A DNA stretch of 64,000 nucleotides, from the NCBI RefSeq assembly GCF_026226775.1, contig NZ_JAKKOD010000002.1, positions 524,656 through 588,655 of the forward strand, in the 5' to 3' direction. Shown here piece after piece: positions 10,342 through 20,582 of this stretch. Each line of letters begins with the position of its first letter. Position 1 is the first letter of the stretch. The stretch comes from Avibacterium sp. 21-586 (GTDB lineage Bacteria; Pseudomonadota; Gammaproteobacteria; Enterobacterales; Pasteurellaceae). Below the pieces are notes generated by a model, which made no database searches, was not told the origin of the DNA, and saw only the letters and a list, made by a program, of their open reading frames with translations. The position numbers and the translations under genes were made by a program.

Positions 10342-12822
10342 TTAGGCTTTTTCCACTTTAACGGCACATTTTTTGAAGTCCGTTTCTTTTGAAATTGGGT
10401 CAGTTGCATCTAAGGTTAACTTATTTGCTAATTGACCAGCATCAAAGAAGGTGGTGAAAACTAAACCTTCAGGACATTTATTACGCCCGCGTGTGTCGAC
10501 ATAGGAAATAATCTCCCCACGGCGTGAAGAAACTTTAATTTTATCACCATGGCGTAAACCACGCTTTTTCGCATCGTTCGGATGCATCCAAACTACATTG
10601 TTTGGGAATGAACGGTGTAATTCAGGAACACGGCGCGTCATTGTACCTGTATGCCAGTGTTCTAACACACGACCTGTGGATAACCATAAATCATATTCAT
10701 CATCTGGCATTTCCGCAGGTGGCTCATAAGGCACAGCTAAAATTACAGCGCGCTTATCCGGCTGCCCATAGAAAGATACCTCTTCACCTGATTTTACATA
10801 TGGGTCGTAGCCTTCACGGTAACGCCATAATGTTTCTTTGCCGTCCACCACAGGCCAACGTAAACCTCGAGCTTTATGGTAAAGATCGTATGGTGCTAAA
10901 TCGTGGCCATGCCCACGACCAAATGATGCATATTCTTCAAATAAACCTTTTTGAATGTAGAAACCGAAGTCGTAAGCTTCATCGTTAAGGCGGTTATCCA
11001 ACTCAGCATTAGAATATTTATCTACATTACCGTTGCGGTATAACACGTCATATAACGTTTTACCTTTAAATTCTGGGTTCGCATCTAAAATTTCAGTTGG
11101 CCAGACTTCATCGGTAGTGAAGTATTTTGAAAATTCCACTAATTGCCATAAGTCAGATTTTGCTTCACCCGGAGCTTTCACTTGTTGGCGCCATACTTGC
11201 GTGCGACGTTCTGCATTACCGTAAGCACCTTCTTTTTCTACCCACATGGCTGTTGGTAACATTAAATCAGCTGCTAAAGCAGATACCGTTGGATACGGAT
11301 CGGAAACCACAATAAAGTTTTCAGGATTACGCCAGCCTGGGAAAGTTTCTTCATTGATGTTTGGGCCACCTTGCATATTGTTAGTACACATTTGCCATAA
11401 TACACGCATTTTGCCATCTTTTAATGCGCGGCTTTGTGCTACCGCATGGTAACCTAATTTATCTGTAATTACTCCAGCTGGAATTCTCCACGTTTTTTCA
11501 GCGATAGCACGATGCTCTGGCTTAGTAACCACCATATCGGCAGGTAAACGATGGATAAAAGTTCCCACTTCACGGGCTGTACCACAAGCAGATGGTTGAC
11601 CGGTTAAGGAGAATGGGCCACATCCTGGAGTAGAAATTTTACCCGTTAATAAGTGAATGTTGTAAATCAAGTGGTTTGCCCACACACCACGAGTGTGTTG
11701 GTTAAAGCCCATTGTCCAGAAAGAGACGACTTTGCGTTTCGGATCAGCATAAAGCTGTGCCAAACTTTCTAGTTGATCTTTTGGTACTCCTGACATTTCG
11801 TGGGCTTTATCGAGGGTATATTCAGACACAAGTGCTTTGAGTTCTTCAAAGTTACTGTCATACATTTTACCACTATTTGCATTTTTGGCTGCTTTTTGAC
11901 GCGGATCGCTATCACGCAAACCATAACCAATATCCGTTTCACCGCGTTTGAATTTAGTATGTTTATTGACGAAATCCCAGTTGATCGCATTATTTTGGAT
12001 AAGGTAATTGATGATATAGTTAAGGATCACCAAGTCAGTTTGCGGTGTAAAAATCATTCCATTATCCGCAAGCTCAAAACTACGATGTTCGAAAGTAGAA
12101 AGTACAGCAACTTTTACATCTGGGTTAGATAAACGGCGATCAGAAATACGCGACCATAAAATAGGGTGCATTTCCGCCATATTAGAACCCCATAAAACGA
12201 AAGCTTCTGCTTGCTCAATATCATTATAACAGCCCATTGGCTCATCAATACCAAAGGTACGCAAGAATGCTACCGCTGCAGACGCCATACAATGGCGTGC
12301 ATTTGGATCGATATTGTTAGAGCGGAAACCGGCTTTCCAGAGTTTTGCTTTGGCATAACCCTCAAAAATGGTACTTTGTCCAGAAGTGAACATTCCCACA
12401 CCATTTGGGCCACGTTCTTTCATTGCGTTTAAGAATTTCTCTTTCATTGTTTTGAAAGCGGTATCCCAAGTAACTGGCGTAAATTCCCCATTTTTATCAT
12501 ACTTACCGTCTTTCATACGCAACATTGGTTGAGTTAAACGGTCTTTTCCGTACATAATTTTCGGCAAGAAGTAACCTTTAATACAGTTCAAACCACGGTT
12601 TACTTCGGCATCTGGATCACCTTGTGATGCTACAACACGGCCATTTTGTGTTCCTACTAATACACCACAACCAGTACCACAGAAACGACAAACGGCTTTA
12701 TCCCATTTGATGCTGTTATCTTGTGCAGCTTCCACGTTTTTCACTGGAATGCTTAATCCAGCAACAGCCGCAGCCGCAGCGGCTGCATTGGCTTTCATAA
12801 AGTCTCGGCGACTTAAATTCAT
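10342..12822 (-). CDS. napA: Periplasmic nitrate reductase, catalytic subunit NapA
   Basis: NapA reduces nitrate to nitrite at a molybdenum bis-MGD centre in the periplasm. It begins with a Tat signal ([19 protein letters not shown]). The [4Fe-4S] cluster cysteines are in [10 protein letters not shown] (about residue 45) and GLNCIKGY. The molybdenum-ligating cysteine lies in ARHCMASA (about residue 179). The C-terminal cofactor-binding domain is intact, with [15 protein letters not shown] near residue 713. The length is 826. NapD, its chaperone, is encoded 26 bases upstream. Confidence 0.98.
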   Translation of the reverse strand: MNLSRRDFMKANAAAAAAAVAGLSIPVKNVEAAQDNSIKWDKAVCRFCGTGCGVLVGTQNGRVVASQGDPDAEVNRGLNCIKGYFLPKIMYGKDRLTQPMLRMKDGKYDKNGEFTPVTWDTAFKTMKEKFLNAMKERGPNGVGMFTSGQSTIFEGYAKAKLWKAGFRSNNIDPNARHCMASAAVAFLRTFGIDEPMGCYNDIEQAEAFVLWGSNMAEMHPILWSRISDRRLSNPDVKVAVLSTFEHRSFELADNGMIFTPQTDLVILNYIINYLIQNNAINWDFVNKHTKFKRGETDIGYGLRDSDPRQKAAKNANSGKMYDSNFEELKALVSEYTLDKAHEMSGVPKDQLESLAQLYADPKRKVVSFWTMGFNQHTRGVWANHLIYNIHLLTGKISTPGCGPFSLTGQPSACGTAREVGTFIHRLPADMVVTKPEHRAIAEKTWRIPAGVITDKLGYHAVAQSRALKDGKMRVLWQMCTNNMQGGPNINEETFPGWRNPENFIVVSDPYPTVSALAADLMLPTAMWVEKEGAYGNAERRTQVWRQQVKAPGEAKSDLWQLVEFSKYFTTDEVWPTEILDANPEFKGKTLYDVLYRNGNVDKYSNAELDNRLNDEAYDFGFYIQKGLFEEYASFGRGHGHDLAPYDLYHKARGLRWPVVDGKETLWRYREGYDPYVKSGEEVSFYGQPDKRAVILAVPYEPPAEMPDDEYDLWLSTGRVLEHWHTGTMTRRVPELHRSFPNNVVWMHPNDAKKRGLRHGDKIKVSSRRGEIISYVDTRGRNKCPEGLVFTTFFDAGQLANKLTLDATDPISKETDFKKCAVKVEKA

Positions 12823-12848
12823 CTCATTTCCCCCACGAGTATGATTAA

Positions 12849-13136
12849 TTATTCATCATTGTCATCATCTTGTTGATGATAAATCAAAGATACGGTAATC
12901 ACGCCATCAATATTGCGTGCTTGCTCCATTTGCTCGAGCAAAATATGTTGATCGTGAGATTGCATCACCACCACCAACTTGCCTTTTTCTACATCTTCGG
13001 CAGGCACTTCAGTATAAGGTACCGCTAAAAGTGCGGTTTTTATTTTTTCGATTTTTTGCGGATTACATTGAACAATCACGCCACAAACGTGCCATTCCTC
13101 CGCTTTATCCATTGGGATAATTTCTTGTTCTGACAT
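12849..13136 (-). CDS. napD: NapA signal-peptide-binding chaperone NapD
   Basis: NapD is a small cytoplasmic protein that binds the twin-arginine signal of NapA and delays export until the cofactor is inserted. The 95-residue product has the ferredoxin-like fold signature of the family ([12 protein letters not shown] near the N-terminus, then GKLVVVMQS). It starts two bases after the napF stop. An uptake sequence (13029-13037) lies inside the coding region. The acidic tail DDDNDE is not essential to the family. Confidence 0.95.
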   Translation of the reverse strand: MSEQEIIPMDKAEEWHVCGVIVQCNPQKIEKIKTALLAVPYTEVPAEDVEKGKLVVVMQSHDQHILLEQMEQARNIDGVITVSLIYHQQDDDNDE

Positions 13137-13138
13137 AG

Positions 13139-13663
13139 TTATTCCTGTGGATAATTAAGTTTAATCGCAGAAACTGGGCAGGCACTGATGCACGCACCAC
13201 AACCATTACAATCCACCAAGTTTAAGTTTGGTTGTGCCACTTTCCCAAATTGTGGCACAAAACGAATCGCACGCATTTCACAATTGTCTTGACAGGTACG
13301 GCACTCCACCTGTTTTTGTGTTAAACATTCATTTTTAATGTCAATTTTATGTCGCCAAGCCACTTCACTGACTGGGTGAAATATAGGTTGCTGGCACACT
13401 TCTACACATTTTTGACAAAAGGTACATTCGCCTTTATCAAATTGCACTTCAGGAAATCCGCCTTGCCCTTGCACCAAAATCTGTGTTTCGCAGGTCTTCA
13501 CACAATCCCCACAAGCGGTGCAATATTGAATAAAAAGCGCTTCACTTACCGCCCAAGGTGGACGCACGCCCTGAAAGCCTTGCACTTTTATTGTTTCACT
13601 TTGTAATGAATGTAGAAAATTACCACGCAAAAAATGGCGACGAGGCAATGTTGTTTCTGACAT
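13139..13663 (-). CDS. napF: Ferredoxin-type protein NapF
   Basis: NapF is a cytoplasmic iron-sulfur protein that assists NapA maturation. Three clusters fit [4Fe-4S] motifs: CTACGDCVKTC, CTFCQKCVEVC and CNGCGACISACP. The 174-residue length is normal. It is the promoter-proximal gene of napFDAGHBC, and its 5' region carries FNR-like and NarP-like sites. Confidence 0.96.
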   Translation of the reverse strand: MSETTLPRRHFLRGNFLHSLQSETIKVQGFQGVRPPWAVSEALFIQYCTACGDCVKTCETQILVQGQGGFPEVQFDKGECTFCQKCVEVCQQPIFHPVSEVAWRHKIDIKNECLTQKQVECRTCQDNCEMRAIRFVPQFGKVAQPNLNLVDCNGCGACISACPVSAIKLNYPQE

Positions 13664-13729
13664 TTTTCACAATCCAAAGTTACTTTTTACTAGGCTCGCT
13701 ATTTTCTAAAGCTAAAGCAAGGTTTTTAA

Positions 13730-13745
13730 TAACCCAAATTAGGTA
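13730..13745 (-). promoter_or_regulatory. Possible NarP 7-2-7 site upstream of napF
   Basis: TAACCCA-AA-TTAGGTA reads as two inverted heptamers separated by 2 bp, each close to the NarP/NarL consensus TACYYMT. It lies about 70 bp upstream of napF and roughly 32 bp upstream of a weak -10-like TAGAAA. NarQ, the sensor partner, is encoded at 32.9-34.6 kb. Confidence 0.4.
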
Positions 13746-13769
13746 TTTAGATAAAAAAATACGTTTTTG

Positions 13770-13783
13770 TTGCGTTAGATCAA
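13770..13783 (-). promoter_or_regulatory. FNR-like site upstream of napF
   Basis: TTGCGTTAGATCAA matches the FNR consensus TTGAT-N4-ATCAA with a perfect right half and three of five bases in the left half. FNR control of nap under oxygen limitation is established in E. coli and H. influenzae. The site centre lies 113 bp upstream of the napF start codon. Confidence 0.5.
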
Positions 13784-13821
13784 ACTTATTTTGCGGTATT
13801 CATTTTCTTCATTAAAAAGAT

Positions 13822-13850
13822 GGGGCTGTATTAAATTAACAGTTAGTTAG
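13822..13850 (+). repeat. Copy A of a short intergenic repeat (GGGGCTGTATTA type)
   Basis: GGGGCTGTATTAAATTAAC shares its first 12 bases or so with copies at 34707, 44466 and 59196. This copy lies between the nap promoter region and the trkA stop codon. It may be an IS end. Confidence 0.45.
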
Positions 13851-13914
13851 CCAATAAAAAGTTAGGGCTAAGCTAATGTAGCCCTCTATTTACTTATACT
13901 AGCATTAACTTTAG

Positions 13915-15291
13915 TTAAATAAAAAAAGCACTCGGTTGGAAGAGTTTTTCTACTTCAGGGATATGCTTTTTATCGCTCACATAAACAACAACATGATCAT
14001 CGTTCTCAATAATTAAATTTTTTCTTGCAATCATTACTTGATCACCACGTAATACTGCACCAATAATCACGCCTGCAGGCAATTTTACTTCAGATACTTT
14101 TCGCCCAATTACATGAGAAGATTCGGGATTACCGTGAACGATAATTTCTAATGCTTCTGCAAGACCATGATGTAAAGATACCACATTACCAATATCTCCT
14201 TTACGGATATGTTCAAGTAACGCAGAAATAGTCGATTGTTGTGGAGATACGACAATATCTAAGGTTCCCCCTTGCAATAAATTAATGTATGCCATTCGCT
14301 GAATTAATACCATTGCTTTTTTGGCGCCTAATCGTTTTGCAAGTAGAGCAGACATAATATTTGCCTCATCATCACTTGTGAGAGAAAGAAAAACATCTAT
14401 ATTTTCAATATGTTCTTCAAATAACAAGGATTGATCAGAAGCATCACCACAAAATACAAGTGTTTTCGATAAATGTTCTGCCAATATTGTGGCTCGCTCA
14501 GGGTTACGCTCAATTAGTTTCACCGAATATTGTTCTTCTAAACGTTTAGCTACACTGCTCCCAATGTTTCCTCCACCAATTATCATTATACGCTTATATG
14601 TTTTTTCCAAGCGCTGTAATTCACTCATTATCGCTTTAATATGGATAGCATCACAAATAAACGTCACCTCATCACCCGCTTCAATAATCGTTGAACCTTG
14701 GGGGCGAATAACCTTATCTTGTCGCAAGATAGAAACGATTCTACAATCAATGTAAGGTAAATGTTCTTTTAATGCAGACAATGCATAACCGACCAACGGG
14801 CCACCATAATAAGCTTTAACAACGACAATACTAATTCGTCCATTCGCTAAATGAGAAACTTGTAATGCGCCTGGATAAGCAATTAAGCGAACAATTTCAT
14901 CGGTAACCAATTTTTCGGGTGAAATAATATGATCAATCGGGATAACATCAGTCTGGAATAGCTTATTTTTTTCACGTAAATAATCAGCACCACGGATACG
15001 TGCAATTTTAGTTGGCGTATTAAATAAGGTATAAGCAACTTGGCAAGCGATCATATTGGTTTCGTCTGAATTCGTAACTGCCACCACTAAATCTGCATCT
15101 GCTGCGCCGGCCTCACGCAAAACCTTTGGTGAAGACGCTACCCCATGAACAACCCGTAAATCGTGCTTATCCTGCAAAGCAAGCAATCGCTCGGCTTGAT
15201 TATCCACGAGGGTAATATCATTATCCTCACTCACCAAATTGGCTGCCAAAGTTGTTCCAACCTGACCTGCGCCTAAAATTATAATCTTCAT
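13915..15291 (-). CDS. trkA: Potassium uptake regulatory protein TrkA
   Basis: TrkA is the peripheral NAD(H)-binding subunit that gates the TrkH/TrkG potassium channels. Two RCK repeats are visible: [17 protein letters not shown] at the N-terminus and [18 protein letters not shown] near residue 235, each followed by a TrkA_C domain. The length of 458 is the same as in E. coli. The ATG immediately follows the stop codon of the glycosyltransferase gene. In H. influenzae trkA, as I recall, directly follows rsmB, so a gene has been added here between them. Confidence 0.96.
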   Translation of the reverse strand: MKIIILGAGQVGTTLAANLVSEDNDITLVDNQAERLLALQDKHDLRVVHGVASSPKVLREAGAADADLVVAVTNSDETNMIACQVAYTLFNTPTKIARIRGADYLREKNKLFQTDVIPIDHIISPEKLVTDEIVRLIAYPGALQVSHLANGRISIVVVKAYYGGPLVGYALSALKEHLPYIDCRIVSILRQDKVIRPQGSTIIEAGDEVTFICDAIHIKAIMSELQRLEKTYKRIMIIGGGNIGSSVAKRLEEQYSVKLIERNPERATILAEHLSKTLVFCGDASDQSLLFEEHIENIDVFLSLTSDDEANIMSALLAKRLGAKKAMVLIQRMAYINLLQGGTLDIVVSPQQSTISALLEHIRKGDIGNVVSLHHGLAEALEIIVHGNPESSHVIGRKVSEVKLPAGVIIGAVLRGDQVMIARKNLIIENDDHVVVYVSDKKHIPEVEKLFQPSAFFI

Positions 15292-16098
15292 TTACTCTGT
15301 TCTCTCAATATGAAGAGGTAAAACCCCTGTTTCTGGATAATTAAGGCAATCTTTCAACTGCATCATTCTTCGACAAATACTCGCTGTGATCTGATTGGCT
15401 TCATTTAGCTTTTCTTCCGTTACGCTCTCATCGTGTTGATTAAATAAAATGGCATTAAGTAAACGCTGCGCATGCATCCCATCATGGCAATAGTGCAAAA
15501 CACCAGCCTCATTAAACAGCGTACCAACTAGACAAAGTTTTGTTGTTGCCAACCCAAATGCGCCATCCTCACCACCTAATTGTCTAAACAATGGATCTTG
15601 CGGGAATCCTCCACAGGCAAGAAAAAAAGAACGCTTGATAACTAAATTTCCTGCGCCTGTCATCTCCATATATTGCCAAGCCTTGCCGAAGGCTGGATGC
15701 GTGGTATAACGTTCTGGTAAATTTACAGGTTTGAGAGACAACCGCAGTACATTTATTTCTGCTTTAAAAGCAAAAACTGCTGCCGCATTTTCTAAGGCTC
15801 TCTCTTCATAAGCATCATCAGCATCAAGAAAAGCAATAATATCCGCGTTACTTTGCAACGCTCCCCAATTTCTCGTTTTAGCTACGCCACTGTTTTTAGG
15901 CATTTGTTCAATACAAATTTTCCCTGGATACTTCTGATATAGCCGTTTGGCTAGCTCATAACTTTCATCTGTAGAAACATCATCAATCAACCATAATTTA
16001 CCTAAATATGGCTGTTCTATAACAGAGTAAACGGCCCTAGCTAAAGTCTGACTACAATTATAACAGGGCATAATTACATCAATCGTTGGAAACTTCAC
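15292..16098 (-). CDS. Family 2 glycosyltransferase, acceptor unknown
   Basis: The N-terminus ([18 protein letters not shown]) and FLDADDAY (about residue 105) are the nucleotide-sugar-binding and DXD signatures of a GT-A, family 2 glycosyltransferase. GGEDGAFG near residue 195 resembles the ED motif before the catalytic base. There is no membrane segment, so it is likely cytoplasmic or peripheral. Start: the GTG giving [10 protein letters not shown] has GAGAGG about 10 nt upstream; an ATG at 16107 has that motif directly against it, so I prefer the GTG (268 residues). It overlaps the rsmB 3' end and abuts trkA. It may act on lipooligosaccharide, or extend the glucose added by the nearby NGT; neither is proven. 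Confidence 0.8.
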   Translation of the reverse strand: MKFPTIDVIMPCYNCSQTLARAVYSVIEQPYLGKLWLIDDVSTDESYELAKRLYQKYPGKICIEQMPKNSGVAKTRNWGALQSNADIIAFLDADDAYEERALENAAAVFAFKAEINVLRLSLKPVNLPERYTTHPAFGKAWQYMEMTGAGNLVIKRSFFLACGGFPQDPLFRQLGGEDGAFGLATTKLCLVGTLFNEAGVLHYCHDGMHAQRLLNAILFNQHDESVTEEKLNEANQITASICRRMMQLKDCLNYPETGVLPLHIERTE

Positions 16099-17443
16099 CC
16101 TTATCATCCTCTCGCTTGAGCAATTTTGCGTAATAAAATCCATCGCCACTATTTTCTTGTGGGAAGAATTGATGGCCAACCTGTGTTTGTTTGGGGAAAG
16201 GCAGGGGCATTAATTCTGCCTCAGGGTGTTGTTGTAAAAATTCGCTGATTTGTTGGCTATTTTCTTCTGGTAATAATGAGCAAGTGGCGTACAGCAACAC
16301 GCCATTTGGTTTTAAGCATTGCCATAAAGCCGTTAAAATGGCTTTTTGTAAGGCCACTAAAGAGGCAATGTCGCTTTCTTTGCGCAACCATTTTATATCG
16401 GGATGGCGACGGATCACGCCAGTGGCTGAACAAGGAGCATCAAGCAAAATTCGATCAAATTGCACCGCACTTTCGCCAAATTGCTGTTGAATTTGTTCAA
16501 GCCATTGATTTGGCTGGCTGGCATCACCACAAATCACAAAGGCGTTTTGCCCTATTCGTGCGAGATTTTCTTGCACGCGTTTCAATCGATGTTGTTCAAT
16601 GTCTAATGCCACTACCTTGGCTTGCGGCGCAAGTTCTAAAATATGCGTGGTTTTCCCGCCGGGTGCAGCACAAGCATCTAAAATCAATTCGCCATTTTGC
16701 GGCTCAAGCAATAAACCCGACCATTGTGCGTGCAAGTCTTGCACGGTGAGCCAACCTTCGGCGAAATGCGGTAATTGCGCGACATTTTTCGCCTGTTCCA
16801 AGCGGATTGCCTGTGGATGATCCGCGCTTACTGCTTCAATTTCTGCATTTTGCAACAAGGTTAAATACCCGTTCACATTGCTATGTTGCGGGTTCATGCG
16901 CAACCACATTGGTGGCCGTTGGTTATTCGCTTCCACAATCTCACGCCAATTTGGATAGGCTTTCTTCAGCTTATTCACGAGCCACTCAGGGTGCAAGGTT
17001 TGCCAATGCTTATCCACTTTTGCCAAAATGCGCGCTTGCTCGCGTAAGAAACGGCGTAGCACGCCATTTACCAAGCCTTTGAAACTGTCTAATTTTAGGC
17101 TTTGTGCGGCTTTTACCATTTCATCTACCACCGCGTGATCGGGCGTGCGTAAATATAATAATTGATACAAACCCACCAACAATAAACAATGCACAAGACG
17201 CGTTTTACCTTTCAGTGGCTTATCTACCAAGTGCTGGATAATCTGCTCTAAACGTGGCAACACGCGGCAAACACCGAAACAAATTTCTTGTAATAAAGGG
17301 AGATCTTGCTCTTTCAGCGCAGGATTTTTTTCCGCCAACAACGTGGAAAGCGATTGCCCATTATCCAGCACTTGTAAGAGATATTGTGCTGCCAGTGCGC
17401 GCGCAGAAAGTGCGGTGCTTTTTTTGCTGATTTTTTGTTTCAT
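16079..17443 (-). CDS. rsmB: 16S rRNA m5C967 methyltransferase RsmB
   Basis: RsmB (Sun/Fmu) methylates C967 of 16S rRNA with S-adenosylmethionine. An N-terminal NusB-like RNA-binding domain (about residues 10-145) is followed by the Rossmann methyltransferase domain: [16 protein letters not shown] near 255, [17 protein letters not shown] near 325 and the nucleophile region [10 protein letters not shown] near 385. The length of 454 is slightly longer than in E. coli. Its ATG overlaps the fmt stop in a TAATG junction. Confidence 0.96.
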   Translation of the reverse strand: MKQKISKKSTALSARALAAQYLLQVLDNGQSLSTLLAEKNPALKEQDLPLLQEICFGVCRVLPRLEQIIQHLVDKPLKGKTRLVHCLLLVGLYQLLYLRTPDHAVVDEMVKAAQSLKLDSFKGLVNGVLRRFLREQARILAKVDKHWQTLHPEWLVNKLKKAYPNWREIVEANNQRPPMWLRMNPQHSNVNGYLTLLQNAEIEAVSADHPQAIRLEQAKNVAQLPHFAEGWLTVQDLHAQWSGLLLEPQNGELILDACAAPGGKTTHILELAPQAKVVALDIEQHRLKRVQENLARIGQNAFVICGDASQPNQWLEQIQQQFGESAVQFDRILLDAPCSATGVIRRHPDIKWLRKESDIASLVALQKAILTALWQCLKPNGVLLYATCSLLPEENSQQISEFLQQHPEAELMPLPFPKQTQVGHQFFPQENSGDGFYYAKLLKREDDKGEVSND

Positions 17444-18402
17444 TATGCCAACACCTTACCCACGCGGAACCAATCTGCTCTGCCATTAAGTAAATCCTGC
17501 ACCGACATCGGCTTCTTACCCGCAGGCTGAAGTTTGGTGAGATTTAACACGCCATCTGCTGTGGCAATTTGAATGCCATTTTTGTCCGCTTGTAAAATCG
17601 TGCCAACTGGCTGATTTTGATGTGGCAGCACCGTGGCTTGATACACTTTCAAGGTCTGTTCGTTGCCCTCTTTATCCGTAGTAACAAAATAGCTAATCGG
17701 CCAAGGATTAAACGCACGAATACAACGATCAAGCTGTGCTGCTGAAAGTTGCCAATCCAATTTCGCCTCTTGTTTAGAAAGTTTATCGGCATAGTTAGCA
17801 AGGGCATCATCTTGTACTTTGGGTGGAAATTGTCCAGTTTCCAAGCCATTTAACACCTCAAGCAACGCATTTGGCGCAATCTGTTCCAACTTATGATAAA
17901 GGCTTAGAGAGGTGTCTTCTTGGCTGATGTCGCAATACACTTTATGCAGCATATCGCCCGTATCCAAGCCTTCATTCATTTGCATAATAGTCACGCCAGT
18001 TTGCGTATCGCCCGCCCAAATTGCACGCTGAATCGGTGCTGCCCCACGCCAACGGGGCAAAATCGAACCGTGAACGTTTAAACACCCTAATCTTGGTGCG
18101 TCCAACACCGCTTTCGGTAAAATTAAGCCATAGGCCACCACTACCATCACATCGGCATTCAGTGCTGCCAGTGCTTGCTGCGCATCCACTTTACGTAGGG
18201 ATTTTGGTTGATAGACAGGAATCTGATGCTGCTCCGCTAATTGTTTCACCGCACTCGCTTGCAGTTTCTTACCTCGTCCAGCCGGTTTGTCTGGCTGGGT
18301 ATAAACCGCAATTACATTATGTTCTGAATTCAACAATACAGCTAAGTGCTGCGCAGCAAATTCTGGTGTACCCGCAAAAACAATATTTAAAGATTTGGTC
18401 AT
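17443..18402 (-). CDS. fmt: Methionyl-tRNA formyltransferase
   Basis: Fmt formylates initiator Met-tRNA using 10-formyltetrahydrofolate. The N-terminal catalytic domain has [15 protein letters not shown] and the signature [19 protein letters not shown] near residue 105; a C-terminal OB-like tRNA-binding domain follows. The length is 319. In many gamma-proteobacteria def (peptide deformylase) lies just upstream of fmt. Here that position holds a divergent N-glycosyltransferase gene, and def is not in the window. Confidence 0.96.
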   Translation of the reverse strand: MTKSLNIVFAGTPEFAAQHLAVLLNSEHNVIAVYTQPDKPAGRGKKLQASAVKQLAEQHQIPVYQPKSLRKVDAQQALAALNADVMVVVAYGLILPKAVLDAPRLGCLNVHGSILPRWRGAAPIQRAIWAGDTQTGVTIMQMNEGLDTGDMLHKVYCDISQEDTSLSLYHKLEQIAPNALLEVLNGLETGQFPPKVQDDALANYADKLSKQEAKLDWQLSAAQLDRCIRAFNPWPISYFVTTDKEGNEQTLKVYQATVLPHQNQPVGTILQADKNGIQIATADGVLNLTKLQPAGKKPMSVQDLLNGRADWFRVGKVLA

Positions 18403-18647
18403 TGAATTTCTCTATTGCAGAAAATCATTATATTGGTTAAGTATAATGTATTTTTACCTTAGGTGAAAAGAATACTAAACAGAAACAACGTCATATTTTA
18501 TACAAAATCGAGATACATTTAACGAGAGTGGGAATATGGCAGAATAGCATACCATTCTGATAAAAACGCAAAAAATCATTATTCCTATACGGTATATTTT
18601 GCTAGAATTTAGCTATTAATGATTATAAAACAATACCTATCTACTCT

Positions 18648-20522
18648 ATGGCAAAAACTGAACTTTTGACTTCACCAAGTCTGCAACTTTTAGAAAAACA
18701 TATTCACCACCACAATTATGAACAAGCATGTAATGAATTATTAGCAATTCTCTATAAACTAGATGCTGATTTTGGCACGGTAGACCAAATAGCATTTGAT
18801 TATCCTATTCAGCTTAACAACTTAGAACAAGATAGATATATATTTTTTTGTACGCGCATGGCTGATGCAATTACGCGTTTGTTTACGCAACCTGATTTAA
18901 CGATCACCCAAACTGGGTTTGCAAATTTTATCGTAGCTCAACGTTGGATTGCCTTAATTTTTGCAAGTTCTCCTTATATTAATGCAGATCATATCCTAGA
19001 AACTTATAACCAACAGTCTGCTGAGAATCAAAACCCATCGAATATTGTTTATTTGAATAATTCATTCTCCAGTTTGGCCAAATTTTGCATACTCTATTTG
19101 CCGGAATCTAATGTTTATCTAGATTTAGAAATAATATGGCAGATTAACCAATATGTATGTACATCATTGTGTTTTGCTTTGCAGTCACCTCGATTTATTG
19201 GCACAAAAACTGCTTTTGATAAACGTGCAAAAATTCTGCAGTGGTTACCAGAAAAGCTCATACAGTTAGAAAATCTCGATAAGATTCCTAGTAAAATTAT
19301 TCATGATGTCTATATGCATTGCAGTTATGATATTGCCACTAACAAGCATCAAATTAAACATTCCGTTAACCAAGTGATTCGTTCACACTTATTGCAATTA
19401 GGCTGGCAAGATCGCGACATATCTCAAATTGGTGAGCATAATGGTAAGCCCGTAATGATCGTACTCCTAGAGCATTTTAATGCGGTGCATTCTATTTATC
19501 GCACTCACTCAACCTCCCTTATTGCTGCAAAAGCACATTTTTACTTAATAGGATTAGGTAATTCAAAGGTAGACAAAATAGGAAGAGATGTATTTGATGA
19601 ATTTCATGAAATTACGAATGATAAAGATATATTAGGCAAACTTTTGCTTATTAAAGATATTTGCGAACAATTTAAAGCTTCTGTGCTATATATGCCAAGT
19701 ATCGGTATGGATTTATTAACAATCTTTGCGAGTAATACACGCCTAGCGCCGATTCAAGCTATCGCACTAGGGCATCCAGCGACAACGCACTCTGATTATA
19801 TTGACTATGTAATCGTAGAAGATGATTATGTAGGTAGTGAAGACTGCTTTAGTGAAGTCCTATTACGCTTACCTAAAGATGCATTACCCTATGTACCATC
19901 AGCGCTAGCCCCCACCCAAGTACACTATAATTTACGACAAAAACCAGAAGTCGTACAAATTGGTATCGCATCTACTACAATGAAATTAAACCCTTATTTT
20001 CTAGAGGCCTGCCAAATTATACGTGATCGCGCTAATGTAAAAATTCATTTTCATTTTGCATTAGGCCTCTCTTTAGGCATCACTCACCCCTATGTTGAGC
20101 GCTTTATCAAATCTTATTTAGGTAAAGATGCAACTGTTTATACCCATCAGCCCTATAACGCATATTTAAGCGTGCTTCATCAATGTGATATGATGATTAA
20201 TCCATTTCCATTTGGTAATACGAATGGAATTATTGATATGGTTACCTTGGGACTCGTTGGGGTCTGCAAAACGGGAGATGAAGTGCATGAGCATATTGAT
20301 GAAGGTTTGTTTAAAAGATTAGGGTTACCAGAATGGCTAATCACGCACTCTATAGATGAATATATTGCTTGTGCTATTCGCTTAGCTGAGAACCATGATG
20401 AGCGCTTAGCATTACGTCATGATATTATTAGCAATAATCGCCTAGCTAGTTTATTCCAAGGCAATCCAGAGCCTATGGGACAAATTTTACTAGCAAAAGT
20501 CAATAAGCTAAAAAATAATTAA
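18648..20522 (+). CDS. Cytoplasmic N-glycosyltransferase (HMW1C/NGT type, GT41)
   Basis: The 624-residue protein is collinear along its length with the Actinobacillus pleuropneumoniae NGT sequence as I remember it. Shared stretches include LIFASSPYINADHIL, PRFIGTKTAFDKRAKILQW, LAPIQAIALGHPATTHSD and NPFPFGNTNGIIDMVTLG. This family attaches glucose from UDP-glucose to asparagine in NX(S/T) sequons of proteins in the cytoplasm, without a lipid carrier, and its targets are often large autotransporter or two-partner adhesins. An N-terminal helical domain precedes the GT-B fold. No HMW-type adhesin is in the window. It lies divergent to fmt-rsmB-GT2-trkA. The ribosome site is weak, and no uptake sequence falls in or near the gene. 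Confidence 0.93.
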   Translation: MAKTELLTSPSLQLLEKHIHHHNYEQACNELLAILYKLDADFGTVDQIAFDYPIQLNNLEQDRYIFFCTRMADAITRLFTQPDLTITQTGFANFIVAQRWIALIFASSPYINADHILETYNQQSAENQNPSNIVYLNNSFSSLAKFCILYLPESNVYLDLEIIWQINQYVCTSLCFALQSPRFIGTKTAFDKRAKILQWLPEKLIQLENLDKIPSKIIHDVYMHCSYDIATNKHQIKHSVNQVIRSHLLQLGWQDRDISQIGEHNGKPVMIVLLEHFNAVHSIYRTHSTSLIAAKAHFYLIGLGNSKVDKIGRDVFDEFHEITNDKDILGKLLLIKDICEQFKASVLYMPSIGMDLLTIFASNTRLAPIQAIALGHPATTHSDYIDYVIVEDDYVGSEDCFSEVLLRLPKDALPYVPSALAPTQVHYNLRQKPEVVQIGIASTTMKLNPYFLEACQIIRDRANVKIHFHFALGLSLGITHPYVERFIKSYLGKDATVYTHQPYNAYLSVLHQCDMMINPFPFGNTNGIIDMVTLGLVGVCKTGDEVHEHIDEGLFKRLGLPEWLITHSIDEYIACAIRLAENHDERLALRHDIISNNRLASLFQGNPEPMGQILLAKVNKLKNN

Positions 20523-20530
20523 TTGAATAC

Positions 20531-20564
20531 ATGCCAGGCTGCTTGAAATCGAGCAGCCTGGCAT
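20531..20564. terminator. Strong 13-bp stem between convergent NGT and amt genes
   Basis: ATGCCAGGCTGCT pairs perfectly with AGCAGCCTGGCAT around an 8-nt loop. It lies between two convergent stop codons, where a bidirectional terminator is expected, but neither side has a T run. It could work by Rho, by blocking exonucleases, or be a REP-like element. Confidence 0.5.
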
Positions 20565-20582
20565 AACGATAGCATAACCAAT

